DNA from: Ophiura sarsii
Lineage: Eukaryota > Echinodermata > Ophiuroidea > Amphilepidida > Ophiuridae
Reading direction: 5' to 3'
DNA length: 64,000 nucleotides
Assembly (NCBI GenBank): GCA_035610835.1
Contig: CM069459.1
Span: 25,125,636 to 25,189,635 of the forward strand
Below the pieces are notes generated by a model, which was given only the letters and a program-made list of their open reading frames with translations, was not told where the DNA came from and ran no database searches. Position 1 is the stretch's first letter, and every line of letters starts with the position of its first letter. Positions 22,331-35,500 of this stretch are shown one piece after another. The translations under genes were made by a program, and so were the position numbers.

Positions 22331-23125
22331 TTGCTAGTGGGCGGAGCTTCATCCATCTCAATTGTAGCTATTTTATTTAAGCATGCTAATTACTTTTAAT
22401 TATTGACCCGATATGCATGCAATCACCAGGCAGATTTTAAAGAGTTTTTCTCATGATGAATCTGATTTTGAAGTCCGAGTGTGGAGATTAACCTCTTGAA
22501 ATTTAGAAAGGAAACCCTGATTCCATCTATACCAAAATAAAACTATCCTTTCCAAGTTCGAGATGTGATCAGGTCTTTATTAAAATCCACAATATGATGA
22601 AGATCTTTATAATTTATATACCTGATTATTTATTTCATATCAAATTTTTAATCTTGCCATAAAATATTCGAAAGTTTTCGTGAAGAAGGGGCATGGGGGG
22701 GGGGGGTTGGTGCCCATTTCCCCAAAGGCTCCCATCGTGTCCGGCTTTGTTGGCGATGCGGCGCCATCCAACGAGCACTCAGGACGGACGATACGAGCTG
22801 CGCTTGTTTCCGATCCATGCATCTTCTTTCCCCGGCTTCTTTCCTAAAAGAATATTAGCAGAATGTGTAATTTTTATTGTTATTCGCTCTTAGTCTTGTT
22901 GTTCACACTCATCCTAATTATTCTGACATCATGCGTATTTATTCATCCGAAACAACAGCTGTTTCAATGACCGTTTCTATCGACTCTTTCGAAGATGTTG
23001 CTCAATAATGGGCGGGGCTCAGCCGCTTAAAAACACCATATATTAAAATTAATAAAATATGATAATCAACATCATTTACTGACCCGAGAATTCAGTCACC
23101 GGGCAGATTTAACTATAATGATATC
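22331..23125 (+). promoter_or_regulatory. Possible upstream regulatory modules (duplicated GGGCGG block)
   Basis: Two blocks, about 22331-22440 and 22999-23115, share GGGCGG(A/G)GCT, then (T/C)TGACCCGA, then TCACC(A/G)GGCAGATTT in the same order and similar spacing. A weaker TTGACCCGATTTGC lies at 24519. They sit upstream of a candidate noncoding exon ending at 23860. A promoter or enhancer role for the SLC43 gene is inference from position and GC boxes only. Confidence 0.3.
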
Positions 23126-23569
23126 CTTATGAATAAGTAATATGATTTGTAACCAGGGGTTCAGCTTTCATTTGCGACAAATATAATAAAATGGCACATC
23201 ATGTACGCCCGGAAAACAACGAAACGAGATTCTGATAATTGTATTGGCTGTCATAATTGACAAGTATCTTTTGTTATCAGCTAAATTGCGGCGTGTTTAC
23301 TACTATTTCGCAATGATGCAATCGAAAAGTGAAATCAAGGGCGTTTACACATGGATGGAAATATGCACAATTTTCTCCGGTAGTGTGCAAACACATCTCA
23401 CAATATTCACGATTTTATTTTAACAATATAACAAGATTTTAACCAATCTGGTATCTTTTTATCGTTTTTTATACGATTTTTACGCAAAATCAATACAAAC
23501 ATATTTCGTTAATTCGTTATCACAACAAAACAAATCATTTTTAAAGTCAGATGTGCAGAGCCATTTAAT

Positions 23570-23860
23570 ATATTATACCCTATGTAGAAAATGAACGAGT
23601 CCGTATGCTCAGCTGATCGCTATCGTAGAGCAACAATAGCCAAACAGCTGATTGCAAGGCCCTCCATCGCGCTGTCAAGTCAAGCCAGGACCTGCATTTC
23701 GTGAAAGGATTTACATGTGAAAAGACGTAGAATTTGGAAGTTTTCTGAAAGGAATAGGGGAGGATACAAGGGCTTTGAGAGCTCATACCCCACATTACCA
23801 GGGAAATATTATACTAGAGTTAACGGGATATATTTGGAGGTGTATCAGCAATTCATTTTG
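23570..23860 (+). other. Candidate noncoding first exon of the SLC43 gene
   Basis: A relatively GC-balanced stretch ends with ATTCATTTTG|GTAAGTATCT, a strong splice donor at 23861. The SLC43 start codon lies 5 nt after a good acceptor (AG at 26385-26386), so at least one upstream noncoding exon is required. This is the best donor I found upstream, about 2.5 kb away. The start of the exon is not defined by the sequence. Confidence 0.3.
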
Positions 23861-26390
23861 GTAAGTATCTTTGTAGTGGATTATGATTTTTCTGTGATAT
23901 TGTGTGTTTTTTCGTTCGGTCAAGACTTGTTTTTGTTCTTCATTCGATCCATCATCAATCCAAGTTATTTTGACTTTGAACATGGACTTTGATGCGTTAC
24001 TTATTTCCATTTGTCAAAGCTATACATATGAGAAGGGATTCTACGAACGATGTGTGAAGTCATGATATCGTGGATTTGGAGAAAGATCTCCCAGTCATTG
24101 CCAGTATTAAAGATGTTTTGCATAAATAAGATTCTGCACCACCGTTTTACTTCTGAGTTTTAAACATCGATATTTCATTCGGAGATCACTTCTGAAATCG
24201 CAACACCACACTTAATTTTTTTTTTAAACTTTAAATACTAGATTATTTCACGATTTTCTGGAATTATTATAGGCCAACTACCTCGGAACGAAATGGCGTT
24301 ACGATATCTTCGCTTTGTGTGGGCCCCACATGCACTTATGCAGCGGCATTGATTGGTGCCCTGGCGCCGCGACTGGTCGTCGGATGATTTCCAAAATTAA
24401 TGCAAATTTACATCTCCCGCGGATGATGACGCTTTTGGTCGGACGATCTGATCTGATGATGATGATTCTGTGCATTAATTATAAGCTCAAGGCGATTTAG
24501 TTTCCACTTTAAATTGTTGACCCGATTTGCTAATGAGTATTTTTCAAGTTGTGCAATTCTGAAGAGGACAACAACACATTTCGATGGTGGTCTGCCTGGA
24601 GGAATTCCATCGAAAAGTTGGGGTACGATAACAATTTGAGTGTTACGAACGATGCATTTTTAAAAAGCCAAAGACTTCAGACATTTGTGGGTTTGTGGAC
24701 CTATGGAGGAAGTTTTCGGGAGATCTCGGGGTACATGGGCATTCCCACATGTCAGTGGTTTTCACACGATAATTAATATCAGATATAAACCCACAAATTA
24801 TTACCGGCCGGTATATCTTGATAAAAAACCCAAACCATGTGGTTTGAAAACCCACGCGAATGTCATGGATCGGACCATGCTTGTTTTTGCCCAAAGGTAG
24901 TCACGAGTTTTCTGAAATTGAATACCTCCATCCAACCAACCTCAAACTTAAATCTTTGCTTTTCATTCTATTCATCCCGACCCATTCACTCGATCCATTC
25001 ATTCATCCAGCACACAATGAGTCACGAGTTGTTATGATTTCGCAATCTAACACACGATCCCCTTACTACCAGGTATTGGTTCAATGGGTTTGTTGCCCGT
25101 TGCTGCACACATCTTGGCAAAGTTATTGCCCTTTATAGCAACCCCGCGAAATATTCACCCAACAGGCCAGTTGTTACCAACCAATGCCATTAACCTGTAT
25201 AACCAGTTTGTAACCCATCATGCATGAAGAATCGGGTGATGAATAAGAGGCCAACACAAAAACAACTCTTTGTGAAAGTTTGCTGAGAGATCAGATGGCT
25301 TTATACTGTTGCATCATAGCTACACATGTGTGAAGTGATTGCATGGATTGCATGGATTGCATGCATATGCACATTGACAATGTGGACAAAGTATTTCACA
25401 AAGAACAGTACGGTATTTCACAAAGAGCAATAAAAAATACCATGAATTTTGATGCCTTTTTTCATCCAAAAGTTTTCAATCTTAGATTTAAATAATTCGT
25501 ACAAAACCTAAAGACCAATAGAAATTCACTGGAGAGCAAGGGCCTCTACCAACCCTAACCCTAATTAAACAATTACAATATATATTCCAATAAAGGGCTT
25601 AAAATGGTAACCCTAACCCTACTCAAACCATATGGATGTTTTTTAAAGAAAGTAAGACAATCGTGTGTTTGACATTTTTGATTTTTGTTGTTGAAATTTT
25701 CTAAAATTGCTGAAACAAAATTGCCCAACTTTTTTGTAAAAAAAAACAACAACAAAAAACCAACCCTACCTTAGAGCTCTGTTTGCCTGTAATACAGGTT
25801 GGTTTTTTCCGCCACCTGAACCCTAATTTGGAATGTCTCCGATATTAACACCCCAATGTTTACGGGTTGGGTTTCCCCTTTCATGAATAACATGTATCTT
25901 ATCTCAAAGGCACTAAACTTTAAGGGAAGGCTTTTAGCCTAAAGTAATACAACTTCCAATCACAATAAACAATATTTAACGAAGATGAACATCATCATCA
26001 TTAAAATATATAAGATAAATAGATTTGTTTAAAAAAAAATGAAAAAAAAAAAATGAAAAAAAAATCATTAACATTAATTTGGCAAATTAAGTATGGTGTT
26101 GATAACAATTTCAAATTGTTAACTATGCATCAAATAATAGTGATATGAAATTAAAGAACCATAACACTGACCATATTTATATGTTTGAAATACTTAATTT
26201 GCATTGTAAAGGCGATGAACAAATTAAAACCAAAACCAATGATGGGGGGGGGGGGGGGGAGGTTGACAACAGTAGAATAGTTAGAACATCTACATTATCT
26301 CTTTTAAATATATAGAATTGGACCGGAACTCAGATTGAACTAATAATTATATTGCTTTTCCCTCCTAAATTTCTCTCAATTCACAGAAAA

Positions 26391-26565
26391 ATGGCGAAAA
26401 TTGGCGCCCCCACGCTGGAGATGGCGAACAAGCGTCGCTACTGGCTCGTATTTACCATGATCATAGAGAATTTATTTTTTTCGGCAGTCTTGCTCGGATG
26501 GAGTTCACTACTACCAGTATTATTAGAAGAGGGTTTCTTCAGTAATTCTTGCCTTACAACTGATG
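26391..26565 (+). CDS. SLC43A1/2-like: SLC43 coding exon 1
   Basis: Residues 1-58 plus one base. The acceptor ...TTTCTCTCAATTCACAG ends at 26386, so four 5'-UTR bases precede the ATG. It contains a basic cytoplasmic N-terminus (NKRRYW) and transmembrane helix 1 with [12 protein letters not shown]. The donor is GATG|GTGAGT at 26566. Phase 1 intron of 10.9 kb follows. Confidence 0.92.
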
Positions 26566-29500
26566 GTGAGTTATCCTCCCCATTGCCACTAAACCTGATA
26601 ATCATGCTCCTATTATGCATCAGGTCATGAAGCTAGAGCTTCATGATCAGGTTAAGGATTTATGACCTTAATTGTTAGAGGAAAATGTCTTGCCTTTCAG
26701 ATTATCGTGAGTATATACATGTATGTGACCCTTCACGTCAAAATGGACATGTTGGAGGCCCGAGTCAGTTCTAAGTTATTGGTATGATTTGAAAGAGAAC
26801 ATTTTAAGCTTTGAAATGATACTTTGTTGAATGTAATCAGACTTTGTAATCACAAGATATAAATTAAAGAAGCATATTTTTGTCAATTATTTTCTTTATG
26901 TTTCACCAAATATATTGCCTTCTATCTCAAAACTGTGTTTGCCGACAACATGTCCTTTTTGAAGCGACTGGTCACATATACTTCATGAGGTGGCCAAAAC
27001 AATGTTACACCCTGACTAAGCCATGTTATTGCGGACATTTTGTGATGCGAAAATAATTCCTAAACAAGGTATGGACTATGGACAAGTAAAAAACACACAA
27101 CTGTCTCTGAGCCATTATAAGTTCAAATAATCTCCCAGAATTCATGTCAAATACAACTATCACCCCCCGAATACTACAAAATACTACTTGTAACTTGTAA
27201 GTCCATCTCCAAGCGCCTGTGCCGACGGTTTTCGATGACGTAATCAACCGAGCCTATATAGTGAGCACAGTATACTGCGCGAAAGAAACTGAGACGTCGT
27301 CCGGAGGGTCCCCGGATCGATTCCCAGTTGGTCCCCAATGATTAAGTTTGTGTTTTCTCTTCGAAAACTGTGATCCCAGTTAAAAACCCTAAACCGTGGT
27401 TAGGGTTAAAACTGATCTTGATCCAGGTGACGTGTATTGTACTCTTTCCATGCATGCATGGTGGTTATGTACATATATTGTTCTCCTGGAGGATGATTTG
27501 AACCCATAACCTTCGTGCAAGCGCCCAATACACTTCAGAAAATGAATTATCAGAAAGCTGTTAATAATACTATGTTTGACAAATTTCATGAATGTGAATC
27601 TCTCATCGGTCGTTGTCTATCCATTCCCCTTTCCCCCATTACAGCATAATTGTACCAAGCTCGTGCCATACTTAAAATGGCATGATTGCTGACCATTAAT
27701 GTATTCATGATCACATTCAAGTATTAGCTAGCATCATTTGAATGCGTGCGTGCGGTGTGTGTGTTGAGCTACAGGGGTCAGCTGTGAAGAGGGACAGTAT
27801 TTATAAGCATGCCTGCGCTTGTTTGCTGCGCTTACATAATAGTGTTCATGCAAACCATGCAATATTTTGCGCTCGGTTGATATTCATATTTTTATTTACC
27901 AAAATCTAGGAACATGGACATTTACCGGATGAATAATGTATTCTTTGCTATAAATATTAGATCAATCTTAATCTATATTTTGGCTTCATCAATAATACAT
28001 ACTGAATTTTATCAATGTTACAGCCCAATCCAAAAAAGCTGAGAATTTGAAATAGCAGATATGGAACTAAAATGGCATATTAAACGAAAAAATCACTCTT
28101 TGTATAAAGACTGCGAAATAACATATGTACTTGTACTTGGTAAGGTGATGTTCTTTTTCTTCTATTAAACTTTTGTTTCGATTAAAACGGGTTGGGGGGG
28201 GGGGGACATTTAATTGTCGACTGATTTGGTATAATCTATGGATGAAGTGAAGTGATTGTTTAATTTAAATTTAATTACAGTAGCCAAGAATAGTCATTCT
28301 AAGAAAGGCTGATTATAAGAGCCTATGTTTAATTAATATGGGTTGAACCTTCTTATCCAAGGTTGGGATGGGGCATTGGAGAGGTGGCAGAAAGTGTTTG
28401 TGACAAGATTTATCATGTTTGTATTCAAGAAATTCTATCACAGATAGTCAAAATGTGGTTTTGACAGATAGTGATTCTATACAGTCCAACCGCTGTCAAT
28501 CATGATTCTGGATATTATCCAGATAAGAGTTTCATCTGGCTATAAAGGATCCCCAAAGTTTTTTACAGCCTAATCGCCTTAAATATTTTCATTCACTGAA
28601 ACATTTGATGGCCATCTTTTTGATGTTTGTAGTGTTGTTCATTTGTCACTTTTATAACTTATAACCCCTCATTCAGAACTCTTTTAATTGTTCTAATTTA
28701 GCACTTCCAACAGTTAATACAGAATTACACGTAATAATGTACGTATCCAGATAACTCACTACTCAAATGATCCTTGGTCCCATCATGTTCGGATATTAAA
28801 TCAAAGTTGGACTGTATTACTATTTATTTAGTGTATTGTCTTAACTTATCATGTAATTAAGGGATTTCCCCCATATTTCACAATTATGTGATACTTTATA
28901 ACATATTATCGGACCATTGTCACACCCTTATCATGCCCACTCAATAAATAATAATATTATTTATCTATGGATGAGTTTAATCAAACATTGACAATTTTTG
29001 ACACAAAAATGTTTGCACACTCCAAATATAGAATGGGTCCTGATTCATCAGCATGTGATTCTGTTCTATTGTTCGAATGGTTAAATTATAGAAATTGATT
29101 AATAATTAATTGGCACGCAATCTTTTTTTATTTCAGTATTTTTTTTGGTGAAGAACTATTGAAAACAAATATTCAGATTTCAGAATGTAAAATGGTTTCA
29201 GATATTGAAACATTGGCTGCACCGTTTTCCGAAAATAAAAACATTGATAGATGGAACGGTGATTGAGTTCTTTGAGGGGGGGGGGGGGGGATGTGTGACC
29301 TGATAGGTCAGACGTGAAAAGGTCAGTTTTGATATATCATTGAAGTTCCGTCCTCAGCTTTTAGCTTTGGATATATACCAAAGATGGTACATTACCTGCT
29401 GTTGCAAAGCATTGTGCCAATACAGACCCTTAAAATAGACATGATGATCTTATCTGTGGAGTGTGACAGTGCAAAAGTTTAACAATAGGCGATACATAGC

Positions 29501-32500
29501 CTGGCCCGGCCTATAGGAAGCTATGGCCTAATAGCGGTCACTGCCTATAGGAAGCTATCGATTGCACAACTCAATTGTTTTTGCGGTTTTATGGCTACGC
29601 CAAGGTCGTGGATCTTGTAACCTCAGGTAATTATTGCATTTAGGCCTTCGAGGTGTTTTTTTTGTCTTGTCTGAACTTTTATACGATATAAATGATAATG
29701 TGCGAAAATTTTGTCTGCCAGCATGATTCCATAAGCACAATTGTGCATAAATGGTCTATGCTTTTTACTTGCACCTGTAAACAGAGAATATCTAGCATCA
29801 CCACAAGTATCCATAAGAGGTCTACCTGGGAATGACCTGACAAGGGGTGTTATTTAACTGTCTAATGTTTATCCGTATTATACAAGTTATTGTCTCTTTT
29901 GGGTCATAGAGGGGGACAAGCCTTTAGGAGTAGGACAAGGAGGAGAGATCCCTATAAACTATAGGGATTGGGCAGGGCATTCCTCTCAGAGGAATGCCCT
30001 GCCCAATCCCTATACATGTAGTTATAGGGATCTACCCTATAGTTAACTTATACCCCTTCTTTTTGCGATGTAAATGAGCCGTTGAGGCCGATTTTGGGGC
30101 TACACTAAAGCATTACTTAAACATGGGTATTGGTTAGCCTAATAAATAATGTTATATTGCAACATTTTATAAGTAATACCATTATACCCCTTCTTTTTGC
30201 GATGTAAATGAGCCGTTGAGGCCGATTTTGGGGCTACACTAAAGCATTACTTAAACATGGGTATTGGTTAGCCTAATAAATAATGTTATATTGCAACATT
30301 TTATAAGTAATACCATTATACCCCTTCTTTTTGCGATGTAAATGAGCCGTTGAGGCCGATTTTGGGGCTACACTAAAGCATTACTTAAACATGGGTATTG
30401 GTTAGCCTAATAAATAATGTTATATTGCAACATTTTATAAGTAATACCATTATACCCCTTCTTTTTGCGATGTAAATGAGCCGTTGAGGCCGATTTTGGG
30501 GCTACACTAAAGCATTACTTAAACATGGGTATTGGTTAGCCTAATAAATAATGTTATATTGCAACATTTTATAAGTAATACCACATGTGACATTGCAGGT
30601 TACCCGGGGGGGTACTCGGATTTGGTTTGGTCGGGGGTGTGCCGCTGGAGATTCAAAACCCATACCCATTTTTAGGGGTGATTTTGGAAAAATCGGTACC
30701 CATTTTTAGGGGTTTTGCTTCATTTTAGACCAAATTTTCGCAATTTATCGGAAAAATAGACCTAATTTTTGCAAATTTTCGCGAAAATAGACCCTAATTT
30801 TTGCAAATTTTCGCGAAAATAGACCTAATTTCGGCACATTTTCGCGAAAATAGACAAAAATTTCGCAAACATAGACCCATTTGTAAAAAGTGACCCCATT
30901 ATTAGGGATTTCCAGCACAAAATCATACCCCATGTTTAGGGATTTTGTGCCCAAAAAGCTACCCATTAGAGCGGCACACCCCCGTATACCGTCTTAGGTG
31001 AGTACCCCCCCCCCCCCCCCCCCCGGGGCCAGTTAGCTTAGTCTATGTCAAAATGAAAGAGACAAATTGCATGATTTGTTTTTTGATTTTGGGAACAAAG
31101 GTGATTTGTTGTACATGGTATCAATATTGTAGACCCATAAATAACCAATTACATGGTGAACTTTGGATTTGTTACTCCACAAAAGTTTGGCGTTACCATT
31201 GAACTTGCTATGTAATTATGTACCCGTGGGTCTACTCTTTGTGTGAGATGTGGGGCTCAGGGGTCTGCTAGACTTGTGGAAATTAATAAAAATGTGAATG
31301 AATTTAAATTGGGGTTGCTTAGGTGGTTGTTGGATTAGTGTTTATCGTGATATCCTGTCTGTATGATTCTGGAAGGACTTTTGAGTGTCTTGGAGGAGGG
31401 GGGGGGGGGGGTGGTGTCTGGCAAGGAGTTTTGAATGTCTTGGAGGGGGGGGGGTGTGTTTGCCAGTTTGGCAAGGAGTTTTGAGTTTCTTGCCGCGGTG
31501 TTGTAACCCAAAATCTGTGTATTAAACAAATATACAGATTGTTCTCGTTTTTAATTGTCATCTAAGAAATGTCTAGACAGTGAACTAACCGATAACTGTT
31601 CAAAGACAAATGATGGGTATGATATATTTCAAGATAAAATGTGGTATACTTATTATAGCACTATTTAATATGCAGATTGTTCAACTCAGCCATTTCTATT
31701 TAAAGGGGCATTGAGAGATTGCTGAGAAAATTTAAATTTGGAAAAAAGGGATTTTAATAGATAAGGTACATAGGAACCCTGTAGTGTAATAATTTATGGG
31801 AAAATAGTTGAATAATCACGTGGGGAAGAGAGATTGAAATTTGATTGAAGCAAGTTATGTGTTGAGTGATGCTGATAATTTTGATGTGATCTACATCGGA
31901 ATTACCAAATCATAGAAGCAAAGTACAATGCCTTGCATACACCATTTTGTGGAAAAAACTTGCTCTTTTACTCTTATCCATTTTTGAAAGCAAGCTCACC
32001 CCTTCCCCGGGATTTCCAAGTTGCGACCACCACATAAGTTCAATGGATATACCTGTTAAACCACAATTCTATTATTACTTGGCACATGTCTATTAAATAC
32101 TTGGGGATGCCACAATTTGTTGCTAACAGTAACTGTATGTCAAATTGTGGTTGTACCAATTATTATTATTTGGTTGCACTTGCCAAATTTACATGATAAT
32201 GCTTGTCAAAGACATACTAGTGGTAATAAACAAACTCTATTGTGGTATTCATCTTGACTTTGTGTGTGTTGATTTACCAAGTTTTTCCACATTTTTTACC
32301 GTCCACTCACATTTTCCATTTTAAATAATGATGGGTATTTTGATCAATGCAATTTGTCCAAAGCGATTGTGTAGTAATTCCCCGTCACCTGCTGTTTTCT
32401 TTTAAAGGAAATTTTGTTTTCAAACTGTGCCATCTGTTTGTTTACATTTTTGCATCTGACTTTCAATAACCTTGTAATATTACCTAATTTCATCACTCAA

Positions 32501-35500
32501 GCAGTTGTTGATACCACTCTCCTCTCAATCATCCAATTCAACCTTCAGACCATCTGCTGATTATATCTGATAGTAATTTAAAGCCCACAACAATAATTCC
32601 CGATTATGATATCAATCCTCTCTAAGCCAACTTTCTTTTAATATCATATATCAAAAGAATCATGCACCATACATCCTCACAATCACTTTTAATAGACACA
32701 ACCCCCTGCACACTGTTATTGTTTACAATGGTGCTGACCCAGGTGAAACTCATTAGCATACAATCACACCACTGAAAAGACCACACCACTTTCTCTGGAG
32801 GGGTGGGTAGATAAATATTCAACAGTCAGTATTATGCATATTCATTAGTAAAGGATGATGTTTTTGTTTTGAATGATGTGCATGCACATAGAAAGGATTT
32901 TTTCACTGGTCCAACATTTTTGCAGTTGTATTTTTGCTGCAATTTTCAGCATTCTTGTGGGCCTATTCAGCCTATTCAATGTCTAACACTGAAATAAAGT
33001 TTCTTTAATTGAATAAAATGATCAATTTATAAGCTGAGTAGTGGAGAAATGTAAAATATTTGTTTACATCTGAACGCATGAATTGCTTAATAAAGTGAAT
33101 GAAACTCAGATTTAGGCTCAACCACTGTGAAATCACGAATGTTCACAAACAAATCTATTTTCACTATTTGTATTTCAAGTAGTTTTTCAACCATATTTGT
33201 GAATAAAAGTCCCAGGTTTAAATCACAACGAGTTCCTTCCTTCCACAATCGAAGTTACTTAAATTCAATCATGACTATTATGAGCAAATATAATTTTGAA
33301 ATGAATGTTTTTTAATCACTTTTATAGCTCTGCTAACTGTAAAACATTAAAATATATTTTCACACAAATCTTAACTTGCAACAGGACGCAGGGGTGAACA
33401 GCCTTTCTGAATTTCGTAGTGTAAAAAATAACAAGCAATTGCGTGCACAGAATCTTGGCACGCATGCAGAGAGAGAAGCCTTGAGGCAAGGATTGCCTGT
33501 TATATGGATGTTGAGATGAAATTCTGAGAAAATGTGTTTTGCATGAACAACAGGGAGTGATTCCCTAGAGGGGCTACTAGGGGCCCAACCTTGAATCTTT
33601 CATGACGTATTTGTTTAGGCAGTCCTCTCTGTTATTTACATGGAGATCTCTGTTTTAAATGTTGAGATGAAATTCTGAGAAAATGTGTTTTGCATGAACA
33701 GGGGAGTGATTCCCTAGAGGGGCTACTAGGGGCCCAACCTTGAATCATTCATGATGTATTTGTTTAGGCAGTCCTCTTGGTGTTATTTACATGGAGATCT
33801 TTTGTTTATAAACAGTTGTGGGTGTGTGTGTGTTATGCATGTGGTGGCTTGTTGGATTTCTCTTTAGTATTTGGATTGGAATTCTTACTAATGGATATTG
33901 ATATTTGTTGAGTTAATACTTTATTGCCTACTTTTGTTATTATTGTTTACACAGGGTTTGCATTAGCCTTTGATAGTATAACTGGTTGGGATATCTTCTG
34001 CGAAAAGGCTGTATAATCACAAATGCTCTCACACATTTTTTATACGTACACTTTTCAAAATTAGTGAAACATGAATTTAAATAAACATTTCAAACCGTTT
34101 ACCCAGTAATTTGGATCAGAATGTAGATTGAGGGGGAAATGACACTTTTTCTTGTTGACTCATTTTTTGGGTTCAAAAAGGCTGTTGAATTAGGTTAAAT
34201 ATACTTGAAATCTCGTTTGCAAGTTTACTGTGTGCAATTACATGTTGTTTGATTTTCAGCTCATTAGCTCTACAATGTGATCAAAATGAAGCTTTTCCTG
34301 GCTCAAAATGCAACATTCTGATGTATGTATGTACCAGCAATAAGAAATAATATTCTGTTTAAAAAAATAAAATAGTGTTGTTATATCCAAACAAGAAAAA
34401 AACAAGCCCATCTGCCCATCTGTAATACATAACCCCGTGACATGTTATTAAAACCAGTGTGTACAGGTACATGTGCTTGTTACTAGGGTGATAGCGTAGT
34501 ATTACGAACCCTGGGAAAGCCAAAAGAGATGAAAATTTATTAATTTTATGCTGTCCTGTGTACAGTCACACAGTCAGCTGATAGCCATTCAGCACACAGA
34601 GAAAATCAGCTGTTTCCAAGGTGGGATTTAACTCTATAAATATGCAGTGGAGCTCCATGCAGGCAGCAGCGTGTGCTTTGTGGTTACTTGGCTGGTACCA
34701 AATTTCCATCATATCATGGTGCATAGACAGTTGGTGCTTGGTGTTGTGACACTGTCAAAGAGTGGTTGTTTATCATGATTTATCAATAGCTATTGACCAA
34801 TCATAGCGCTGTATGGGTATCTGCCCAGTTACACACCCCCAAAGGAGACCAATCATGGGGTTTGTTTGTGCATAATCTATTGTGAGAGAAGGGAGCTGTG
34901 CATAATAATAGGGTGGTCTTGTTGTTTAGCTTTGCATGCTTTGTGTTGCAGCTTGCTATAAGTGTCATAATAATAGGGAATTGTGGTCACATGGGTTGGG
35001 TGAAAAAAATCGTAACAAGAGTTTTGTTGAAATGGATTTTGATAGAATATACCCGGTGGTTTCAGTTGAAGACCAATGTCCGCTCCCCTGTGACTTGTAA
35101 AAGGGAGTATTTTGAACCAAATGTGTCTTCATTTTTGCTCAAAAAAGGACTGTAAAACTATGAAATTTCGTGATGGATTTAATTTAGCGAATTTTGCGAG
35201 GGATGCGATTTGCGAAATTTGCATTGAAAGTATTAAACAGTAACTTTTCCAGATTCACAAATTTGAAATTCACAAAATGAAGTATTCGCAAAATTATAGC
35301 ATTTTACAGTATTTAGAAAGTGGCCGTGACATGGTAAAATAAGTGGTGTTTTTTTTTGGGCAAAATATACTGGAAAACAAAAAAGGGGGTCAAATGAGCA
35401 AAATTGTCCTTGAAACGCTGTGAAATAGGGGGTATAATTGTTCGTTGGCAGGACATGATAAGTACTAGCTAGTACAGCAGAACAGTACAGCAGTAATAAG

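Noticed and set aside
24549..24900. Overlapping plus-strand frames as exons of a gene between 24 and 25 kb
   Set aside because: No consistent acceptor/donor pair and no recognisable protein similarity; could be part of 5' noncoding sequence instead.
25550..25625. Interstitial telomere repeat (CCCTAA)n
   Set aside because: Only two to three units at each place; better explained by the bracket motif of the tRNA-headed elements.
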